Shown here: one piece after another, positions 43,108 to 55,870 of the stretch | How positions within the stretch are numbered: position 1 is the stretch's first letter | Layout of the letters: each line of letters opens with the position of its first letter | Assembly: GCA_001695595.3 (NCBI GenBank) | Contig: MBPM02000072.1 | Coordinates: forward strand, 62,001 to 126,000 | DNA from: Plasmopara viticola | Lineage: Eukaryota > Oomycota > Peronosporomycetes > Peronosporales > Peronosporaceae | Length of the DNA: 64,000 nucleotides | Direction: 5' to 3' | Position numbers and translations under genes: made by a program | Notes under the pieces: model-generated | Database searches by the model: none | Told to the model about the DNA's origin: nothing | The model's input: only the letters and a program-made list of their open reading frames with translations

Positions 43108-45471
43108 GAGAGCCGGTATCAACATCCCCGCCTAGGTATTGCCACTCCCTCCCCCAGGTATAAGCCACAAATTCTCTTGAATAAGCGCCACACCCATCGT
43201 AAAATTGAAGTCGCATACCATACCCATACCCTGCTTAAATCTCAAAAAAGAACATAGTTCATGTTTTACGAGAATAATACAAGACGATATAAACAAATTA
43301 AGGAGCCACCTCATTGGACCCCACTGCACGTACCCCGTTGCGACGATAGGCAAGTGCGTTTATTGTGACCCTCCTCGTTACATGATCCACATTTTTGTCT
43401 TGTTCATCATGTTTTATCCGAAACAAGTACTTAGACGCCGAGAGATCTCTAGTTGTGCTTGAAGACCCTTGGGGACGTCCTCGTCTACGGGAATTTTCCG
43501 GATCCTGTACAGCTGTACCCGTGTTGGCAGTAAGACCAGGTAAGGTCTCCTGGAGGAGTCGTTGTTGATGCCCTGGCAAGTCCTCGTAACGTTCCTGCAG
43601 ATCTGCAATAATACTGCCAAAATCCCGACTTTCCGCACCAAGCAACCCAGGTGTTACGAACTGGTGCAACCACCAGTGATGGTGAAAGTGGTAGATCCGC
43701 AAATTATCTTTTGCATCAATAACTTCCCAAATTGTATGCGCGCACGGTGAACCCGTCGTACTTGTGAAAGCGCTCGTACATCGCTCATGAATGTTCATTG
43801 ATACGGCTTGTTGGTACTCTTCGAAAGCCTTAATAAATCGAATTAGTGTACAGGTACAGATGGCCTACTGACAAAAAAACCTTACTTACTTGGGCAAGTG
43901 CATAATGAGATATTTCCTATTGAAATTAGTCCAGCAACAGGCCCCACTGGTGTGGGTGAGAGTGTGCGAATGATCGTAAGCAACTTTCTGACTGATTGTT
44001 TGCCGATGCTGTTGACTTGACAATACTAGTCTATCGTAGACCATTGCCAAGTCACCAGTGGAAACGGCAATCCGCTTTTTTGGAATTGCATGTCCTTTTT
44101 CGATTTGCGATGTTGCTGCATGACCGAAATGTTTTATATGTTTCGTCCAGGCTAAATCAAACTTTTTTTGGGAGAAGTTCACGATGCCTCCAAATATGCA
44201 TAACCACCACGCCTTTTGTCATTTTTCAAAATCGACCACTTAGAGTGAAATCTTTTTCGGTTGCACAACGGTACACTGCACACCAATTTTCGTAAAACTT
44301 CTTCCAAGCCTCATCTGTAGCAAAATGCTTTTTAACATTTGCTAGCACGTTTTTGTCGATGTGCCAGATGCAAAGTAAGTTTGTTGTTCTGGGAAAAATT
44401 TCGGCCATCAAGGCTAACTTTCGATCGGTAACGATTGTTATAGGCCCAGTGATTCTCTCCCTAAAATCATTTACCATTTGCTTCAGTGCCCAAATTTGAT
44501 CTACCTCTCTTTCGCGCCGTAGAAATACGTAATATAGAGAGAGCGACTGATTAGTGCATGTCACGCTCATCACATGTAATAATGGCATTCGGAACCTAGA
44601 AATATTTCATAATAAGTCGCGTGATTAATAGTTGCTCCCAAATATTCGATATCTACCTGTTGGTTTTGTAGATGGAGTCCATCAGAAGAACAGCACCAGC
44701 CAAAAAATCTCGTTGCACCGTGACGCTTGTTTTCGGAGCAATAAAAAGTCGGGTAAGCTGCCCTTCAGCACTGCGGTCTAATTTGTATTAAACATTGTCT
44801 TCCTTCAATGTATCTAGAAGCGCTGCAATGGAAGTTCACCCCAGCAGAATCTGCGCACGGTCACACTTTTTCAAGCTCTATATGTCTTGGTTTGTGGCTA
44901 GAAAGCCTGGGTCGGCCACTCTCATAGTGCTCATAATTAGTCGAGGAGGAGTACCTCCCTTACTAAGAGTAACATTTGCTGCTTTTGCTCCATAGTCATC
45001 TGTCTTGCCTGTGAAACGCTGCCAACTCTTTCGTGACGTCGTGGCTGTGATTTGCGTCGATCAAGGTTGCATTACAACTCTGCGCTGACCACGGACACTT
45101 GAGAGGACGTGGAGAAGTTTTTCGAGTACTCGAACCCTATCTTCTGTATTCGCCGCCATGAGCACATGCAAGCCACACCTTGCGGGTGTTTCCGTGCTTG
45201 TCATTCTTAGTCCTTTCCTTTTTTGTCGAATAACCTTCCGTTTGTACATTAATTTCAGTGCTTCATCAAGGGTTTCGTAAGTCTGCGTGGTGGATGAGGC
45301 CAATGGCATGTTGACGTATGTGTAGAGAGGGTTCGGGGTGATGTATGGTATGCGAATTCAATTTTGCGACGGGTGGGATTTTACGACGGGTGTGGCGCTT
45401 ATTCAAGAGAACTTAAGGCTTATACCTGGAGGGGGGTGATACCGAGGGGGGGGTTGTCGATACCGGCTCCC
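43108..45471 (-). mobile_element. MULE DNA transposon with long terminal inverted repeats
   Basis: Terminal inverted repeats at 43108-43223 and 45343-45471 share GAGCCGGTATC at the outer end and AGGTATAAGCC, TTCTCTTGAATAAGCGCCAC and CGCATACCATAC inward. Flanking 9-mers GTTTCTTTT (43099-43107) and TTTCCTTTT (45472-45480) differ at two positions and may be an aged target duplication of the 9-bp length usual for MULEs. The transposase lies inside on the minus strand. Confidence 0.85.
43298..45309 (-). pseudogene. MULE transposase, decayed
   Basis: Start at 45309 with an intact first 82 codons. After a stop, the text carries a zinc-type NHSHD and, after three in-frame stops, DRSAEGQLTRLFIAP and MDSIYKTNR. 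A 61-nt intron (44656-44596, GTAGAT to CTAG) joins this to FRMPLLHVMSVTCTNQ, giving the classic MULE core. That core continues as ITIVTDRKLALMAEIFPRTT and LLCIWHIDKNVLANV (44588-44226). Further frames to 43298 hold the C-terminal part (STGDLAMVYDRLVL, then a 166-codon frame). Frameshifts and stops make it non-functional. Confidence 0.85.
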
Positions 45472-47730
45472 TTTCCTTTTTATATATATAAGAAATACGC
45501 TTTGACTTGGTGCACCTTGTTTTTCTAAAAGAACGAGATTTTTTTTTCATATAGCGAAATTAAATCTTTGCCCTACAATTACTGGTGTTTATGGTTAAAA
45601 CACCACTTAAGCGATATGGTGATACAAATCGTGTGACATGTTCCAATCAGCGCATTTCTGTCGCACTCTCTTCTAGCGCGACAAATGAGTCTCTTAGCAT
45701 ACAGTACAATGGCTGTTTTGGTTGAATTCACTTCTCGCTACAGGACCATGAATTTTGGTGAATACAAGTAGTTAGACTCCTTCGTACTTTTATTCTCTAC
45801 TTCCTATGAATTTTGTTAGACAATTGTGGCCAACCGCCTCTCACAGACATTGTAAGCATCCTGGTGATTGCTACGTGCGATATATTGTGTCAAGTTATTA
45901 TACTAGACCAGATCGCTCATCCATCTGATCATACATCACTTATTTAGCTGGTAAATCATAGCTGATCTAATACGTGAGCATACTACGTCGTCGCAATTAC
46001 AAAAGTGTAATGAATTTTGTTTATCTAAAAATCGCAGCTGGTCCAATACATGGGGGCTCGACAATGATCTAGTGTGTTTGGGTAGTTGTGTGGCTGATCA
46101 TGTCATGCTATGCAATCGTGCTTCCGTCGTCTTTGATGTATAGGTGGTCGAATTTGTGACGTATTAATGACAAAACACAAATTTGATTTATAACTTGACT
46201 GATACGCGCTGATCCTTCGAATTTGACCGCTTACTGCAGCGACTACACTCATACATTTTTGTAATAACACATAATATTTAAGTGGCTATTTATCAATTTA
46301 TCTTTTCCTACTTATTAAATAAGCTGTTGTTTTTGTAAGCCGTTCGTCTTTAAAAGTCCACCCGATCGGCTGTTGGTACTCACTGAAAGCTTCACGACAA
46401 TCTTTCCCATATGCACTTGGAATCTCACTAACTCTTATTCGTTATCTCATGATGTGTTGTCATCTAGTCCCTTTAAATTTTAGTTTAAAGGCCCTATAGG
46501 AAAAAATTCCTCTCAGCCTTGATTTTAAATGGGACTTATGCTGAGTGCACTGCTCTCGGCCTTGGACAACACGACGACTTTTGATTACTCCGATAAGATC
46601 ATCAAATTTTACAGCACGCATATTGAAAAGCTAAGAAATTTGTCTTCAAGCTAGATCGTAAGCTGACGAACATTGCTGCGGTCGCATGCGTTTTTGTCGC
46701 CTTCGGCCAGCAGTGCTATGATGTAGTGAACCAGCTTATTGAAGTTCTACGGACAGACGTGATAATGTGACGACGTACTTTAAGAGAGCTCGCAGATCTA
46801 GTGCTGCGGCTTAAAGGTGCTCATAATGGATTTGCGCCGATCTCCGCAAGTAGCGAAAGCGAAGACTGAATTGATGGCGAAGCGGGAGAGTAAAGAAATG
46901 TCCCTTTCAGCAGCTACAGGTCGTACGTGACGTCATTATGATATTTTGAAATAAGGCGCGGGTCATGAAGGTTGAACTGTCAGCATTAACACAAGAAAAG
47001 GCGCGCTGCTAGACTCTTTGACGGATGCACGCGGCTCTATGCATTTTTAATGCTGTATGGTGCTTCATTTTAATATTAAATAATTTGTTAGTGGACTATG
47101 CTTGATCAACATGGTTGTACCATGCACCATCGCGATCAGAATCGGCGAGATGTTAAATCGATATGTACGTGCTGAGCCTTGGTTTCTCTTATCTTCGAGA
47201 TAAACCCTGTATCGGCAAAAAATCGACCCACACTTGAATTCCAAGCTTTACAAAACGATTGGGGGACTTTAAATGACTGCTAAGCAGATAAGACAATATT
47301 GTGACGTCAGCGTTCCAATATCATCGAGATACGTGTCACTCGAAGAGACCACGATCATACAGTGCCTGATTTGCAAGCGAGGTTTTGATCAAATCGTCTC
47401 GCCAGTATTGCCTTGTTAATGTCCTCCATAATGGACAAATCGTCCACTGTTTCGAGTTTTAATTTGTCGTTTTGATTTAAGCGCACAAAACATTCGGCTA
47501 CCGGGCTATGTCGCCAACCAGATCGTCTGATCGAATCGTTTATAAAGTTTAATTATGTGGTGTAACTGCCGTCAACGGCAGCTTTGCGTGTAACGCCTTT
47601 TACGCAATATGATGAAAGTATTTCCAAAATACATATGCATTAGTACTGTTTATAAAAATCGGCGATTATACAGTACCCAACCCGAAGTAAGTTCATGTTT
47701 CCTATAATCATTGCGAACCAAAAATTTTAT
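45472..47730. other. AT-rich stretch, no gene called
   Basis: One plus stretch near 46640-46760 reads in a protein-like way (KLTNIAAVACVFVAFGQQ) but has no start, end or recognisable domain. The rest holds nothing I can support. Confidence 0.35.
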
Positions 47731-47739
47731 TGGCTGAAA

Positions 47740-47990
47740 GTTGTCAAAGATATGTAAAAAGCCAGATGAAGTAAGGAACAATGATATGGTAGCAGTAGAT
47801 GGCCGAGAGCCAAGTTTGGCTGTAGCAAGAAAGGAACTTATAAGAACCTTCCATTTAATATCACTTCTCAACTTGCTTTAAGCAACAATTACTCCTTTAC
47901 CTTCTCTGTATTCGCCCCGCTCGCACATCAGCCTCGTCCTCCGACCGACTTTTATCAGCTTCTCCACCACTGAGTTACATGATGTTCCTT
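47740..47990 (+). mobile_element. Solo-LTR-like gypsy fragment
   Basis: It shares GCCAGATGAAGTAA, an AGATGGC(C/T)GAGAGCCA block and ACTT(G)CTTTAAGCAA with the LTR-like sequences at 30530-30800 and 35960-36170. No coding part of the element lies next to it. Confidence 0.6.
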
Positions 47991-50900
47991 TAAGTCTGCC
48001 GACGTTTGCCCGCAGCGGCTACCATCCCTTCTTCTTCACTTACGTTTCACTAAGCCCTTAGCCATTCTGTCTTAACTCCGATCTCATAGTTAATCTTTGT
48101 GCCGGTGATCCTACCAGCGTCCAGCTCAAAATTGATGCTAATTCTACTTCTGTCATCATCCCTCCGGATAGTCGTCATCTTTAAGAATAATCTCCCAAGA
48201 GAGCCTGGAATTCTTTGGACTTCATGTTGCTGGACATCCCTGTAGCATCAATGAAAATTGCTATAAATTTGTTTGTAGCGCGGCCGAAGAAGCGTATAGA
48301 ATAATCTCATTTGGTGATAGTGACACAAGAAAAAATATATAGTCAAGTTTCGGGTGCTATTATGCTTGTAGTTGAAACAAATGTCGAGCATTTTGTCTAT
48401 ACATCGCTTCTAATGAAGCATAGTTAGCCTAGTCGTGTTAAATTTGATTTTATTGCTCTCCTTCCTGAGCACTTCGCGATAATCACCCTTGACGAATAAA
48501 TGACCATTGTTATTTTTAGCCAGAAGATTTAATTTTAGGAGCCGTTCGTGTAAATCTGCATTATTCACAGCTATTTCGATCAAGTACATAAATCTCACTC
48601 TCACAATCTTTCACTCAGATAGTTCTAGTTAGATTTACGGCATAAACGCCTCCGCGATTGACTCGAGCTGATCTAACATAATTAACTACTATATAATTCG
48701 TAGAAACTGACGGCTGGTAAGACCGCAAGAATCGAATGAAGCACATTTTCCCCATAAGCCGATTGACGCAAGATGAAGACAACATTCTTTCACGAAGAGA
48801 ACATCGCCGCGAACTTTCCCAGAATTCTGTCGTTGCTGCTTGCGTTTATAAAAAACAGTGACCTGTCTGCCAAGTCACCCCTGAAATTTAAGTGACCAAA
48901 TCATCTAAGCCAGAATTAAGTGACATCAACATCGTGATGGATTGTGTGAGCAGACTCGTGAGACAAAATTTACATACGAGCCAAGATTTCTGTTTACGCA
49001 CATTTTAGCAAAGCTCATTTGCCGTGAGAGCCACCGGCAAAAATGATTAAATGCAACCTTGACATCAGCGCCGTCGAGACCACTTTTTCGTACGTGTCTC
49101 TTAATGATGTGTCTTTTACTGACTTAAATATCTTTCCTTGCGTAGCTTCCAGAAGAACGCTGCGTCGATCACTTTGTCCTTATTAACTTTACCATAGGCA
49201 TTGAGGCTGCAAGTAAGCGATTATGTCATCCGTAGTGTACGCAAGAATGACAGGCGAAAAGAGTTCTTATATTCTTTAATGAGTCTACATCAAAGCGCAC
49301 TATCTGGCTTATGGCATCCCAGAAGATTAAATTTTGTGAATCAGTGCCTTAAGGGCACTATCAGTCGTAAAATTCCGTATACTTTCATTAGTCGACTTTC
49401 TTTTTGCACGGCAAATCCAACGTCTCAGATATCACCAGGTCGTTGTCGATAGATAAAGCTTTAGCTGAACCGAGCGATTCTCAGGACCATCATTATCGAA
49501 TATATCATTCAGCCCGGATGGATCTTCATCGGCGGCAACCATGTGCCATAACAGAGCGTTTTGATTAATCTTGAGGGATCGAAACTTGACAATTTATACA
49601 TTTATTTTTTGTCCGATATTTGAACTTGATCATCTGCTCTAAAGCAATCAAATTAGTCTCATTTCGAATTCCCGTGTTCACTGCCGAGTTTTTTTGGATG
49701 ACTAAGCACATGAAGCATACTATCAAACACCAGCAGCGTAACGAACAAGCTTGTCAGTGATGCAGCCGCATTTGATAGTGAATTTTATTTGCGGGCACAT
49801 TTTTGATGTGCGTGCAAACGGACAGACCTATTGATACAATTCGAGCCTCCAATATTGGCAATTTAGTAGTTGCTGGACCGATGTGCAGCGTATCATGGAC
49901 CTCATAAAATTTTTGGTGTTTCAATCCCTGATCTTTAGATATGGTATGGCCATCTTGGTATACGGCAGATCGGCTTCGAAGTAAAGGCCGATGTTGTCGC
50001 TTGTCTAACCGCACGTCAAAATATAACTCAAAGGAATTAAGCTCCTCCCTGCTTGATAATTTAGGACAGCGATGCGTACGTCATCTCGAGCATACGCTGT
50101 GCGGATTACGACTGAAGTCACTGTGGGAACAGAAGTTACTTTAAGAAATTGAGCGGCACAATTAAAAAGTGTTGCCAATCGTTACGATCTTTGGCGCAGC
50201 CCTCAACTGCATCAATCTTCATACGCTTCGCGATACTTCCCTCCGGAAGACCCCGTTACTTCGTCTTTGATCTCCAACTTGGTTCAACAAAGAACTCAAT
50301 GTTCTGCAGCATTAAATCATAGCGATTCATATACCGTTGACCACCTTCTTCTAAGTTCTCTTTTTTACTAAGTCGTTCCCCAGTAGTACATATATTACAT
50401 GTCGACCCATTCAAATCATTACGATTTTTCCAGCAACGTCGTTTGTTGCAAAAAAACTTGCAAATTTGTTTTTCCTTCTGGTGGTTAGAGTATACTGATT
50501 CACAACACAAGGCGAAAAAAAGTATGTGTGTTAAATGTCGTCTTAATTTTGGGCGTGACTATTGCTTCTGTATGCTTACATCAAATTTAAAGATAAGATG
50601 TAAAAGGTAAGAGTAGACATTATAAGTAAACTTTTACAATTAAGACTATAAATCAGCTGGTATTAAGTATGGTTTTAAAGTAATAATATGAATGAAACGG
50701 TATTACTTTGTCCTCACGACATTTTGTTGTAGAAGTTATTAATGTGTAGCTTTTTTTTCGGCAATGGTTCGGTAGTAATTGGTCGTCATAAGAGACTGCG
50801 CCGCTCGCATACTCAAGAAAATGGTCGTTATGTTCTTTTTGCTCGATGTCGTACGTAGACGATAATTCACCACAGGTTAGCAACGGTAGCGGCAGTAAAG

Positions 50901-53900
50901 GAGTGAAATCTCTTTTCTGTGACGGTAGCTCGCCGACTGGTATTGATGGAACAGCAACAGTTCCGATCGAGTAGATGAAAGTGGCGACCGCAAATGGAAG
51001 TGCTTGATGCCGAGGACCTTATCGAGTCATAGCAGTATATGGTGACGAAAAGGCATGGAACCAAGCGCTACAAGAATCGATCGTGCACCGTAAATTGAGC
51101 CTACAGAAGTCTTTGCTCCTGATGCCCGTCACAGTCACGTGAGACACACATGTTTAGAGATACAGTCCACGCTGCTTACCTATTCCGGCACATTAATATA
51201 CTTAAGAACTGAAATCGTTAAGAATGATAATCAACTCATGCTTTCAGGATCACTTGATGCTAAGACCGCCGATAAGGGTAAAATGCAGTTTTAACAAAGA
51301 CAAAGGTCTTGGCAAAGCTGGCGATCAGTAATGATTACCACCTCCTTTTTTAACTGCTCATCAATGGCTTAGGCATTAGACCTTACAACAACGAAGATAA
51401 CACGCGTTTGTTAAGCATTAGATACCCATAATTTTTAACGGTGAAACTCACAATGGTCCAAAAAGAATCGTAGCAATGAAAGAAAATCACATGCCATTTT
51501 GATAGAAAAGTGTCACAGCATTCGATCCAACTCACACTTAGATAAAACTAATGAAACTGAAATTTCTCGCCTATGACAAACGTTGTAGATGCTTACAAGC
51601 ATTTAAGTCGCGGGATCAATTTGCTGCAAAAGAGTATCGACATTGAGTTGAAGAGGCTCTCTATAATTTACTGCATTCGATCCATATATTTTCGCGTAGA
51701 AGCCGTTTTCTTCAAGAAAGCCCACAACACTCTTGACACGAAAATGCCATTAGCAATTTGCAATATCTTTTTCTACTTCAAAGCATATTACAAAGAGGTG
51801 AGTTGTGGCTATCACATTTGGTAAAAGGGAAAAATTAGAAAAATGGTGCGATGGAGGCAGATATGTAATAACCAACGGGTTAAATAGCAGAAAGATTTAC
51901 ATAGACCGCTGCATGATATTCAGGCGCAACGATGTCCGCAATTGCTGCACTCATGACACCAGCCGTCCTGATCGATAACAGCGCAAATCTTTAAGCTTTG
52001 CTATAATCTAACATTGCTAAGTATAAGAAAGCACCTAAAACCATGATCAATTTGTCTCAGAGCGAGATAGGGAGCAAAAGAGCCGTCTGTTCGTGTTAAG
52101 TAAATGACGGAGATTGGAGTTCTCCACGCACTAGCTGGCTGGGGACTAAAAAAGGTTAAATACACATAATATTTGAACTGACCGCTTCAATACACAAGTT
52201 ATCGATACAAGACACTATTTTTGTGACTAACCTTACGTCCATGGACGTCTGACGCCTGGCTTAAAACTGTTGCAAGAATAAAGTTGCAGATGGATTCAAC
52301 AGAGGCGAAAAGACTTGAATTACTATGTAGCCATTTTAAAATTAATCGTACAAGGATAAAAACTGTCTTGTACCTCAAATTTTAAAACGAAACAAGGTGT
52401 AAAGCAATAGTTAGTCATGTCAGCCGTATCATGCGGAATCGCACCACAGTCAATTGGTAGCCCTTGTCGGTACAGTGTGTCAAAGTACTTATTAGGAAAT
52501 CGTAATATAGATGAGCAATACACTCAAATTACCTCGGGCATAGTGATATATATGATGGGGCTCATAAAGCCGAAGCAGCTTTGGCTAAAATGAAGCCCAC
52601 AATTGCATCAAGTCGGCATGTGATGATGTGCTTCTGGTGTGGATTGCTAGGAGTCGAAGATCTGTTCTTCATGTCCTCCTCTATCTCACTAAGTCGCGTC
52701 CATTTCCGAACCTTTTTAAACGTATAGTGCTAAATTTTCTCTTTCTTACTTTGAACTCTTTATACTTTCTGCGAGTCGATTATCGCGCACTCTCCCTGAT
52801 GTAATGTATGTCACATATGTCGTGGGCCATTTCGCAAGTTTGAGCTTTATGTACGTATACCGGTATGCATAATGAAGTATTTAAAGAGAAATACAGCCCC
52901 TGCCTTATTGGGTCGACAAAATTGCGTAGGATTGGAGCTCATAATTGACTTTAAATTGACTTGTATTGCTCACTTCGATTTTTTTGCGTCAGGAAATTAG
53001 AGCGGTCGTTCACATAATATTGCACCTCTTTCTTCACGCCACTCTTGTGGATGGTGCTTATCGACACAATAACATTTTGTACGCCTGCGTGGGTTGGCAA
53101 AGTCAGTCTTTCTTGGAGGTTTGCAAGCAAATTGCATTTGCTGCGTAACAGCTTAAACGCTATGCGATTTATGAGCTGAACCAGCAGAGGTCAGAAATTT
53201 ATACCGTGAGTGGTCGACAGGTTTTAGGGTGAAATTAGCATCCAAGGACTGTTTATTCTACAAGCAAACTCGTATGGTTTGATGAAACCATTTTAGAGCT
53301 ATAAAAAATTGGCGATCGTAAAATTTAGCGCTCCGCCAACGACTGCAGTCAATTCAAAGCCGCATAAGCCCTCTCAACCCGCGATGTGTTGTTGCATCTA
53401 TAATGTAGTCCCTGTGCATTCAAGCATCGATGAACGTTTTTGATACAAAAACCATGTTGTTTACAAGTAGTGTATCACATGTGCCGGGGTCGCATTTTGC
53501 AATACGCTAAGTCGCATCTCGTAGATGTCTTCACATTTGCCTGGCTACTAGGACGGCTTTAGCCGTCTCTTGGGTACAAATAGACCTAATAATGAGATTT
53601 TTTTGGAATTTGATAGCATGAAGTACATTTATTTTAGACAGGAACGAGTATATCTCGATCCTGAGCATGCTATGGCTCGGAAACACAAAGTATGGATCGA
53701 TCGGTGGGGCAAGGACGCGTCACAAGGTTTTAAGGACGAGTACTTCTATCTCTGTTGCGTGTATGCCTACTAAAAGAATTTTACTGGGCAGCTACACACC
53801 CAAAATGGAGGAAGGTTCCTAAGGCTGATTATGACGTCGAATTTCAAACCTTTTTTAGCCGATAACATACTGCCGATAAAAGCGCTGGCTGCCGAAAACG

Positions 53901-54335
53901 CTATTTATAATGTCATTAAAACAACTCTACAGGTTGCATAGTTGCCCAGTAGAGTAAATAGTTACAGTAGTCGGCCACCAAGTGCAGATTCCAATGAATC
54001 CTAAAGTAATAAGCATAACAAGGGTAAAAAACGAAGAACGGCTAATGGCAAGTTGCATAGCCTCACAAAAATAAAACAAAAACACAAGACTTAAGGTGTC
54101 ACAATTAATCCCGTAATATATGGAGAGCTTCCATTTGCTGGAATAATTGGCAATTGTAGCGGTCCTTCTATCACGGCAGATTCACTTTAATCAAAGGTGC
54201 TGTCAGAGGTATTAGATTGACCAGGCCACGAAGAAAACATTATAACTGATATATTGGCTGATCGAAAAGTCTTAAATATCTCAAAATCTGAGCTTTTATG
54301 CAGATGTATGCCCACTTATAATTATAGAGTCGTAT
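47991..54335. other. Long AT-rich region without a recognisable gene
   Basis: Frames never exceed about 86 codons. The minus frame at 49754-50014 and the plus frame at 53570-53773 read somewhat like protein but carry no domain I know. This is most likely decayed retroelement DNA. Confidence 0.4.
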
Positions 54336-54360
54336 TCCCTATAAGACGAGGGAGTCGACA

Positions 54361-54442
54361 TATCAGCGGTGGGATTTGAATTCACGAGTGCGAATACAGT
54401 AAAACTTGTGAATAATTTCGTAGGCCACTCGAGCACACAGAC
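54361..54442 (-). pseudogene. tRNA-Leu-like unit D1
   Basis: The 5' end GTCTGTG pairs poorly with CGCTGAT. The T loop TTCAAAT is kept, but one T-stem pair is lost and CAA is lost from the anticodon loop. Confidence 0.5.
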
Positions 54443-54707
54443 CATGTAAGAAACCTAAACCTCAGCACCTTAGATACAACTTTGCAAGCATCATGCAAAT
54501 TTTAATGTAAAGCATATCGGTTTTTGCAATCACATTTCCTTTTTTTATTTGGGTCTGCTGTCCCGCTAATGAAAGGATACTGTGTACTACCGAGTGTGAC
54601 TTATATTAGTTTATTGGTGACAGTCGATTATAAAGAGAGTAGAAACGAAAATCTGTACGCGGGCTTTCGTCACTGACAAAATATCGCTACTTCAAATACA
54701 ATCGACA

Positions 54708-54788
54708 TTTGAGCCGTAAGATTTGAACTCACGAGTGCAAAAATAGAAGATCTTGAATCTACCCTTTCGAGCAATCGAGCACACTGGA
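54708..54788 (-). pseudogene. tRNA-Leu(CAA)-like unit D2
   Basis: The loop TTCAAGA reads CAA in position. The acceptor and T stems are damaged. Confidence 0.5.
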
Positions 54789-55093
54789 TATGTAAGATGA
54801 CTAAACTTCAGCACCTAAAATTCAACTTTACCAAGAACATACGATTTAAGCAGAAGAGCATCGCTTTACTCGTAAACCGCGTTGTCTCTCTTTTTATGAA
54901 ACTGCTGTCCTGCCAAAACGACAATGCGTGCGAAGACTGACAAGTTTGATCCATGGCAAAATATTGTGGTAACATTCACATCTGCAAAGCTATCGCAATC
55001 GAGTGCGTAGACAATGAAGGCAGAGTTTGGATACACGGGCTACTGTCTGTGTCTTTATTTGCTATTAGTTTGCTTTTACACATAGAGACGACA

Positions 55094-55175
55094 TGTAAGT
55101 GGTGGGATTTGAACCCACGAGTGTGAACACAATAGAAATTGAATCTACCCTCTTAGACAACACGGGTACACTGAC
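55094..55175 (-). pseudogene. tRNA-Leu(CAA)-like unit D3
   Basis: It is the best-kept unit here: 5' GTCAGTG, CAA in loop TTCAATT, and a perfect T arm GTGGG/CCCAC. The 3' acceptor is CACTTAC and the A box GTACCCGTGTTG is mutated. Confidence 0.55.
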
Positions 55176-55427
55176 TATTGAGGTGAACAAACCTCAGTAG
55201 TTTTTCAGTACAACTTTGCAAACAACATACACTTAAAGAGAAATCGCTTCACTCGTACTTACATTGCCTATTTTTACATCACTCTGTTGCCTCACTAGCG
55301 AATAGGCAGTGTATGCAAAGACCGACGAGTCTGATCCATGGCAAATTATTGTGGTAACATTTACTGCTAAATTTTGATACACGGGCTTTGTCCGTGACTA
55401 ACGTTGCTCCTTCAAATAAAGTCGACA

Positions 55428-55508
55428 TGTGTGCGGTAAGGTTCAAACACACGAGTGCAAATACAGGAGAGCTGGAGTCTACCTTCCAAACCAGACAAGC
55501 ACACTGAC
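55428..55508 (-). pseudogene. tRNA-Leu-like unit D4
   Basis: The 5' GTCAGTG is kept. The anticodon loop CTCCAGC and the T stem have drifted. Confidence 0.5.
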
Positions 55509-55787
55509 TACGTGAGAACGTAATTCAGTACAACTTTACAATCAACATACACTTTAAGCACCATCGTTTCACTCGCAGCCACATTGCCTCTTTCTATTCA
55601 ATACTATCGTCCCGCTAATCGATAGAGGATGAACACGAAGCCTGACGAGTTCGATTCATGGCGAATGGTTGTGGTAAAATTTTATTTCGCAAAGCAATCG
55701 CAATTTAGTGCGTAGAAAATGAAGGCAGAATTTCGATACACGGGCTTTTGCCAGTGTTTAAATTTTCTATCTCAAATAAAGTCGAAA

Positions 55788-55869
55788 TGTCAGTGATGGG
55801 ATTTGAACCTACGAGTGCGAAGACAGGAGTGCATGATTCTGCCCCCCTTGACCACTCGGACCCACTGGA
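55788..55869 (-). pseudogene. tRNA-Leu-like unit D5
   Basis: It ends the array. GAGTGGTCAAGGGGGG and a T loop TTCAAAT are recognisable, but the anticodon arm no longer carries CAA. Confidence 0.5.
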
Positions 55870-55870
55870 G

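Larger units (their letters stand above)
54340..55870 (-). repeat. Array D: five tRNA-Leu-derived units, minus strand
   Basis: Five units of the array A repeat, reversed, spaced 347, 386, 334 and 360 bp, with recognisable spacer blocks. All units are diverged. The array lies nearly 48 kb from array A. Confidence 0.85.

Noticed and set aside
43298..43798. 166-codon minus frame as a host gene
   Set aside because: It lies within the MULE and continues its transposase.
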